From contig JAEDJA010000038.1 of the NCBI GenBank assembly GCA_016296575.1, forward strand, positions 1 to 16,263: a stretch of DNA of 16,263 nucleotides. The letters run 5' to 3'. The notes beneath the pieces were generated by a model. That model saw only the letters and a program-made list of their open reading frames with translations, did no database searches and was not told the DNA's origin. A program made the position numbers and the translations under genes. Source of the stretch: Treponema sp. Lineage in GTDB: Bacteria; Spirochaetota; Spirochaetia; Treponematales; Treponemataceae. This document shows, in pieces, positions 12,832-16,263 of the stretch. The stretch's first letter is position 1. Each line of letters starts with the position of its first letter.

Positions 12832-15027
12832 ATGGACGAAAAGAAAAAAAAGAAAATCATCATAGGTTGTGTAACAGGAGCTTTTGTTATTCTGGTGCTT
12901 ATTCTGTGCCTTTGTTTACGAGGATGTTCTGGTAGCTCAAAACAGGCAAATACAATTAAACTTATTGAACGTTATATGGAACGGGGTGAATATGACCGTG
13001 CACTCACACTCCTGGAAAATCTTCTTCTTAATGACCCTGATAATGAAAATCTTAATGTTCTTCTGGATAAACTGATTATGGAAAAACAGCTGCATCCAAA
13101 TGGAACTGGGGGTAATATTACATATGTTACCAATAACACAACTTCTGGTGGGGAAAACTCAGGCGGTGGAAGTTCAACTGCAGATTATAATGGAAAAATT
13201 ACGGTAGATGTTGATACTTCAAGTATTTCTGATGGAATTGCATCTGCCATGAATGATACTTTGTCTTCCATGAAAGATGCACTGGCAAAATCCAATAAAC
13301 AGGTTGAACAAAATCAGAAAGCTGTTCAGGATTTACTAAAACTTCAGGCAGAAAATGATGCTAAGAATCGTCAGGCAGAACAGAAACGTCTTGAAGCAGA
13401 ACAGCAGCGCCTTGAAGCAGAAAAGGAACGTCTTGCCCAGGAAAAAGAAGCCGCCGAACAGCGTAAAGCTCAGGAAGAACAGCGCAAAATCGAAGAAGAA
13501 AAGCGAAAGGCACAGGAAGCTGAGCTTGCAAAGAAAAATGAAAAGCTTAAAAAAGAGATTGATGCTGTAAATGAACAGATTCAACTTGGTAAAACAGCAC
13601 TGGCTACAGGAAACAACACAAAGGCTCTGGAATATTTTGAAAAAGCAAAAAGTCTTCTTCCTGTATCCGATGGGGAACCAGCCTTCAGTGCATCAAAAAA
13701 CTCGGAAATTGCCCAGGCATTATATGATGCTGCTGACCATGAGAGCAATCCAACTGAAAAATCAAAGCTTAAGGCAAAAGCAGTTGAAATAGCTTCAGAA
13801 GCAGTTGCAAAAAATCCAAAAGATGCAGCCAGTCATTATATTCTTGCCTCCGATGCTTATGAAAAGAAAAATTATCAGCAGGCTTTGGAAGAATTTTCAA
13901 AGGCAGTTCAGTATGAACCTGGAAATTATCTTTATTACTATAATCTTGGAAAAACCCAGTATGTGTTAAAAAAATATTCAGAAGCCGCTTCGTCCTTTAA
14001 CACTTCCTGCAAGCTTAACGGTAAATTCCATCTTTCACGATACAATCTGGGGCTTACTTACCTGAAGCTTGGAAAAGATAAAGAGGCTTTGGATAGTTTT
14101 AGAAAATCCATCGAAATTGAACCAATGCACGAAAATTCTTATCTGGAACAGGCACGTCTTCTTTCGAAAAATAAAGATTATATGGGAGCCATAGCATCTT
14201 ATAAAAAGACACTTGAAATCAATAATTCAAAAACTGTTGCATGGCAGGAGCTTGGAAATGCCTGCTATCAGAGTGGAAAACTTGCCGATTCAGAAAGTGC
14301 TTATCGACAGGCTCTTACACTTATGCAGGATGGCCGTGACAAAACTTTAACACAGTACAATCTTTCTACCGTTCTTTACGAAGAAAACAAGAAAAATGAT
14401 GCTCTCAGTTTTGCCCGTCTTTCATACGGTGGAAAAGATTATCTTTCAAAAAATGCTGAAAAAGCTCAAGTTGTTTACAATTATGCACTTCTTCTGGATC
14501 AAAACGGAAAAAGTGATGACGCAATTCCTGTTTATATGGAAGTACTTACATTGAATCCAGATCATGATAAGACAAAAATAAATCTTGGTGTTATGTACAT
14601 GAATCTTGAACCACCAGAGGTTGATATGGCTTTGAATCTTTTTACACAGGTTTACAATAAGGATCCAAAAAACTTTGAAGCAACAAACAATCTGGGATCT
14701 GCCTATCTTGAAAAAGAAGATTACAATAAGGCCATTGAGTTATATCAGAAAGCTGTTATTCTTGATCCAAAAAATAATGATGTTCGTCTTAATCTTGGCA
14801 GGGCCTTTACAAAAAATGCTGATTATGCAAATGCAAAAACAACTCTTCAGGAAGTTATCCGAAGTGATGCAAATGTTTACGATGCTTATATTGAACTTGC
14901 AAAGGTATGCATGCAGCTTGGGGATAATGACGAAGCTGAAGGTTATTTGTATATGCTTCAGGAAAAAAATCCGACTTACAGAAAGGCTGAAGTTGAAAGT
15001 CTGCTTTCCTCAATTTTGAATCAGTAG
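12832..15027 (+). CDS. Large membrane-anchored coiled-coil/TPR protein
   Basis: The 731-residue protein starts MDEKKKKKIIIGCVTGAFVI and has one N-terminal hydrophobic segment (about 9-30). The LCLRGC end could be a loose spirochaetal lipobox with Cys at 32, or the segment may be an uncleaved anchor. Either way most of the protein would be periplasmic. A short TPR-like unit (40-75) is followed by a Gly/Ser/Asn linker with GGENSGGGSS. A charged Q/E/K/R coiled coil (about 155-245) follows, then about 12-14 TPR-type helical hairpins to the end (for example YYYNLGKTQYVLKKYSEAAS, ATNNLGSAYLEKEDYNKAIE). A GTG at 12820 would add four residues, but the AGGTGGG Shine-Dalgarno favours ATG 12832. The gene is co-transcribed with the preceding TPR gene and probably with ribF, 13 nt downstream. 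The role is unknown; it is probably a protein-interaction scaffold. Confidence 0.85.
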   Translation: MDEKKKKKIIIGCVTGAFVILVLILCLCLRGCSGSSKQANTIKLIERYMERGEYDRALTLLENLLLNDPDNENLNVLLDKLIMEKQLHPNGTGGNITYVTNNTTSGGENSGGGSSTADYNGKITVDVDTSSISDGIASAMNDTLSSMKDALAKSNKQVEQNQKAVQDLLKLQAENDAKNRQAEQKRLEAEQQRLEAEKERLAQEKEAAEQRKAQEEQRKIEEEKRKAQEAELAKKNEKLKKEIDAVNEQIQLGKTALATGNNTKALEYFEKAKSLLPVSDGEPAFSASKNSEIAQALYDAADHESNPTEKSKLKAKAVEIASEAVAKNPKDAASHYILASDAYEKKNYQQALEEFSKAVQYEPGNYLYYYNLGKTQYVLKKYSEAASSFNTSCKLNGKFHLSRYNLGLTYLKLGKDKEALDSFRKSIEIEPMHENSYLEQARLLSKNKDYMGAIASYKKTLEINNSKTVAWQELGNACYQSGKLADSESAYRQALTLMQDGRDKTLTQYNLSTVLYEENKKNDALSFARLSYGGKDYLSKNAEKAQVVYNYALLLDQNGKSDDAIPVYMEVLTLNPDHDKTKINLGVMYMNLEPPEVDMALNLFTQVYNKDPKNFEATNNLGSAYLEKEDYNKAIELYQKAVILDPKNNDVRLNLGRAFTKNADYANAKTTLQEVIRSDANVYDAYIELAKVCMQLGDNDEAEGYLYMLQEKNPTYRKAEVESLLSSILNQ

Positions 15028-15040
15028 AAAGGGGTTTTTG

Positions 15041-15601
15041 ATGAAGGTATTTTCGTGGCAGGATGCAGTTTCCGGTCATATTGATGAAAAAATTCTTGGA
15101 AAAGGCACGGCTCTTACAGTAGGAGTTTTTGACGGTATTCATATCGGTCACAAGGAACTTCTTAAGGCTGTGCTTGAGGGCAAAAAAAATGGTTTTTCCT
15201 GTGGTGTGGTTACTTTTACCGACAAGATTTTTTGCATTTCAAAAACATCCGTAAATCCAATTGAAACACTGGAAGAACGACTTTCTCGTTTTGAGAAGAT
15301 GGGCTTTGAATTTGTAATTCTCATTGATTTTACAAAAGATGTAGCTTCTATGGAAGGAAAAGCCTTTCTTGATGTGCTGTATGAAAAATGTGCTTTGAAA
15401 TATCTTGTAGAAGGGGAAGATTTTAGGTTTGGAGCTGGTGGATTAACCGGCAAAAATGAAATTGAGATTTTCTGTAAAGAACGAGGCCTTTTGTGCACTT
15501 TTATTCCTCCTGTTCTTTTTAATGGTGAAAGGGTAAGTTCTACTCTTATACGTAAGCTTCTGAAAGAAGGCAAAAAAGATCTGGCAGCTCGCCTTATATA
15601 A
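15041..15601 (+). CDS. ribF: RibF, FMN adenylyltransferase domain only
   Basis: RibF normally has two activities: riboflavin kinase and FMN adenylyltransferase (FAD synthetase). This 186-residue protein has the nucleotidyltransferase domain: GVFDGIHIGH (residues 28-37, the HxGH signature), VEGEDFRFGAG (123-133) and VSSTLIRKLL (165-174, the ISSTxIR box). It stops right after DLAARLI, where bifunctional RibF continues GRPY into the kinase domain. I see no kinase-domain sequence in any frame downstream before rpsO. It should therefore make FAD from FMN, with the kinase supplied elsewhere or lost. The ATG at 15041 follows an AAAGGGG Shine-Dalgarno; a TTG one codon earlier is less likely. It lies 13 nt after the large TPR gene, apparently in the same operon. 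Confidence 0.88.
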   Translation: MKVFSWQDAVSGHIDEKILGKGTALTVGVFDGIHIGHKELLKAVLEGKKNGFSCGVVTFTDKIFCISKTSVNPIETLEERLSRFEKMGFEFVILIDFTKDVASMEGKAFLDVLYEKCALKYLVEGEDFRFGAGGLTGKNEIEIFCKERGLLCTFIPPVLFNGERVSSTLIRKLLKEGKKDLAARLI

Positions 15602-15640
15602 AAAATAGTTTTAGCATCAAAATTTGGAAAATGTATTTGG

Positions 15641-15669
15641 TTGAATACAAATATATTTTTCTGTATAAT
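15641..15669 (+). promoter_or_regulatory. Strong sigma-70 promoter of rpsO
   Basis: TTGAAT (15641-15646), a 17-nt spacer and a perfect TATAAT (15664-15669) form a near-consensus housekeeping promoter. The predicted start is about 15676, giving a leader of about 160 nt for rpsO. Confidence 0.8.
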
Positions 15670-15675
15670 AAAAAT

Positions 15676-15837
15676 GACTGTCGTTTTACGGATATGTCTT
15701 GAAGTTTTCCAGGCTTACTTCACTGGTTGACTGACAATGTATCCGCAAAGACTGTTACTGCTTCGTAGAGGCAGGTTATATTAATTCGGGCAATTGATTG
15801 TTTGCTCTGCAGACATACAAACCCTTAGGAGTAAGAC
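15676..15837 (+). promoter_or_regulatory. Structured rpsO leader, candidate S15 autoregulatory element
   Basis: The leader folds by eye into a long arm, CGGATA/TATCCG (15689-15694 with 15740-15745), continued by TGTC/GACA (15695-15698 with 15733-15736). Inside it are alternative inner pairs, 15701-15705/15717-15721 or 15709-15712/15723-15726. A second hairpin, CUGCUUC-GUA-GAGGCAG (15758-15774), follows. The Shine-Dalgarno lies in a small CUUA-GGAG-UAAG loop (15824-15835). In several bacteria S15 represses its own mRNA through leader structures of differing architecture; this one is inferred from position and folding. Confidence 0.5.
15750..15774 (+). repeat. Hairpin module in rpsO leader, related to one in flaB leader
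   Basis: This is the partner of 8675-8699 (21 of 25 positions identical by hand count, same sense relative to the gene). It includes the 7-bp CUGCUUC-GUA-GAGGCAG hairpin. Confidence 0.45.
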
Positions 15838-16107
15838 ATGGCACTTACAAAAGAAACTACAGCCGCAACAGTAAAAAAATACGGCGCCAAAGAAAACGAC
15901 ACAGGTAGCGTAAAAGTTCAGATCGCTCTTCTCACTCAGAGAGTTACACAGCTGACTGATCACGTAAAACGCTTTCCAAAAGATGCAACTGCAAAACGTT
16001 CACTTTTGAAAGTAGTTGGACAGCGCCGCAAGATGCTCAAGTACTTTGAACGCACAGACCTTGAAGGATACCGTGCATTCATTAAAGAGCTCGGACTTCG
16101 CAAGTAG
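15838..16107 (+). CDS. rpsO: 30S ribosomal protein S15
   Basis: S15 is an early-binding small-subunit protein that contacts helices 20-22 of 16S rRNA and nucleates the platform. The 89-residue length is exactly that of the family. DTGSVKVQIALLTQRVTQLT, DHVKRFPKD, and LLKVVGQRRKMLKYFERTD followed by GYRAFIKELGLRK match along the whole chain. His42 and Asp49 are kept, but the usual DHHS/DFHS segment reads DATA, so the Ser52 RNA contact is Ala, and the usual RRG reads KRS. A GGAG Shine-Dalgarno 6 nt before the ATG fixes the start. The gene has its own strong promoter, a structured leader and a terminator, so it is a single-gene unit here. In many bacteria pnp follows rpsO; the Shine-Dalgarno at the window end leaves room for that. 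Confidence 0.97.
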   Translation: MALTKETTAATVKKYGAKENDTGSVKVQIALLTQRVTQLTDHVKRFPKDATAKRSLLKVVGQRRKMLKYFERTDLEGYRAFIKELGLRK

Positions 16108-16113
16108 GCTAAT

Positions 16114-16153
16114 GGTGGTTTCGATACACTCGCTACGCGAGCACTCAACCACC
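16114..16153 (+). repeat. REP-like palindrome downstream of rpsO
   Basis: GGTGGTT (16114-16120) pairs with AACCACC (16147-16153), enclosing an inner CTCGC-TAC-GCGAG hairpin (16129-16141) preceded by TCGATACA. The design of an outer 7-bp stem with an inner GC-rich stem and a TTTCGATAC flank resembles dispersed intergenic palindromes of the GGTTTCGA...TCAACCACC type found in various bacteria. It is much more GC-rich than its surroundings. Confidence 0.55.
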
Positions 16154-16160
16154 GCCGTGT

Positions 16161-16199
16161 AAAATCCCGCCAGCCACGCGTTGTGCGGGATTTTTTTTT
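16161..16199 (+). terminator. Intrinsic terminator of rpsO
   Basis: AAAATCCCGC (16161-16170) and GCGGGATTTT (16185-16194) form a perfect 10-bp stem around a 14-nt loop, followed by a T-run to 16199. This is a textbook intrinsic terminator, and with the A-run on the left it could also work from the minus side. Confidence 0.92.
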
Positions 16200-16263
16200 A
16201 TAAAATTTTCATTTTACTTGCCGAAAAATGTATTTCAAATCCTATTTTATGTTAAGGAGATTA
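16200..16263 (+). other. Leader of a gene starting just beyond the window
   Basis: This is AT-rich sequence with a good Shine-Dalgarno, AAGGAGA (16254-16260), 3 nt before the window ends. A start codon is expected within a few bases outside. No convincing promoter is seen between the rpsO terminator and this site. Confidence 0.5.

Noticed and set aside
1..16263. CRISPR arrays, tRNA or rRNA genes
   Set aside because: No regularly spaced direct repeats, and no cloverleaf or rRNA core sequence, were seen on either strand.

Overview
The window looks like chromosomal DNA of a spirochaete, most probably a Treponema. It carries two FlaB-type core flagellins with the typical spirochaetal N-terminus (MIINHNMSS and MVINHNMSA), followed on the same strand by flaG and fliD. 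The base composition is AT-rich and sigma-28-like promoter elements precede flagellar genes. No species is assigned.

Layout. (1) Positions 1-679 hold AT-rich, foreign-looking plus-strand remnants: the end of an unrecognised hydrophobic reading frame and a tyrosine-recombinase catalytic-domain fragment that has lost its own C-terminus and runs into tsaB. (2) Positions 680-8744 form one long minus-strand region read from right to left: flaB, flaB, flaG, fliD, a 196-residue unknown, a membrane-anchored PilZ protein, an 88-residue unknown, tsaE and tsaB. Filament, cap, putative c-di-GMP sensing and tRNA t6A genes are therefore closely packed. Both flagellin genes have long 5' leaders. The first has a sigma-28-like promoter and a CsrA-type AGGA hairpin ahead of its Shine-Dalgarno. 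The second has a sigma-70-like promoter and about 310 nt of hairpins. A further sigma-28-like promoter lies directly in front of fliD. (3) Positions 8789-11804 form a tight minus-strand operon: a membrane-anchored TPR protein with a degenerate Mrr-like C-terminal domain, a metallophosphoesterase, and a ParB/Srx-fold protein. (4) Positions 11959-15601 form a divergent plus-strand operon: a secreted TPR/coiled-coil protein, a large membrane-anchored coiled-coil/TPR protein, and a RibF that has only the FMN adenylyltransferase domain. (5) Positions 15641-16199 form the rpsO unit, with a strong promoter, a structured leader, the S15 gene, a REP-like palindrome and an intrinsic terminator. The final bases carry a Shine-Dalgarno for a gene just outside the window.

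How the genes fit together. The flagellar block encodes the periplasmic filament core and its cap, probably with post-transcriptional control of flagellin output. The two divergent TPR operons look like envelope scaffolds of unknown purpose. The main points for follow-up are the flagellin leaders, the TPR-Mrr/phosphoesterase/ParB-like trio, the single-domain RibF, and a short hairpin module shared by the flaB and rpsO leaders. All functional calls rest on motif recognition by eye; no database search was run.
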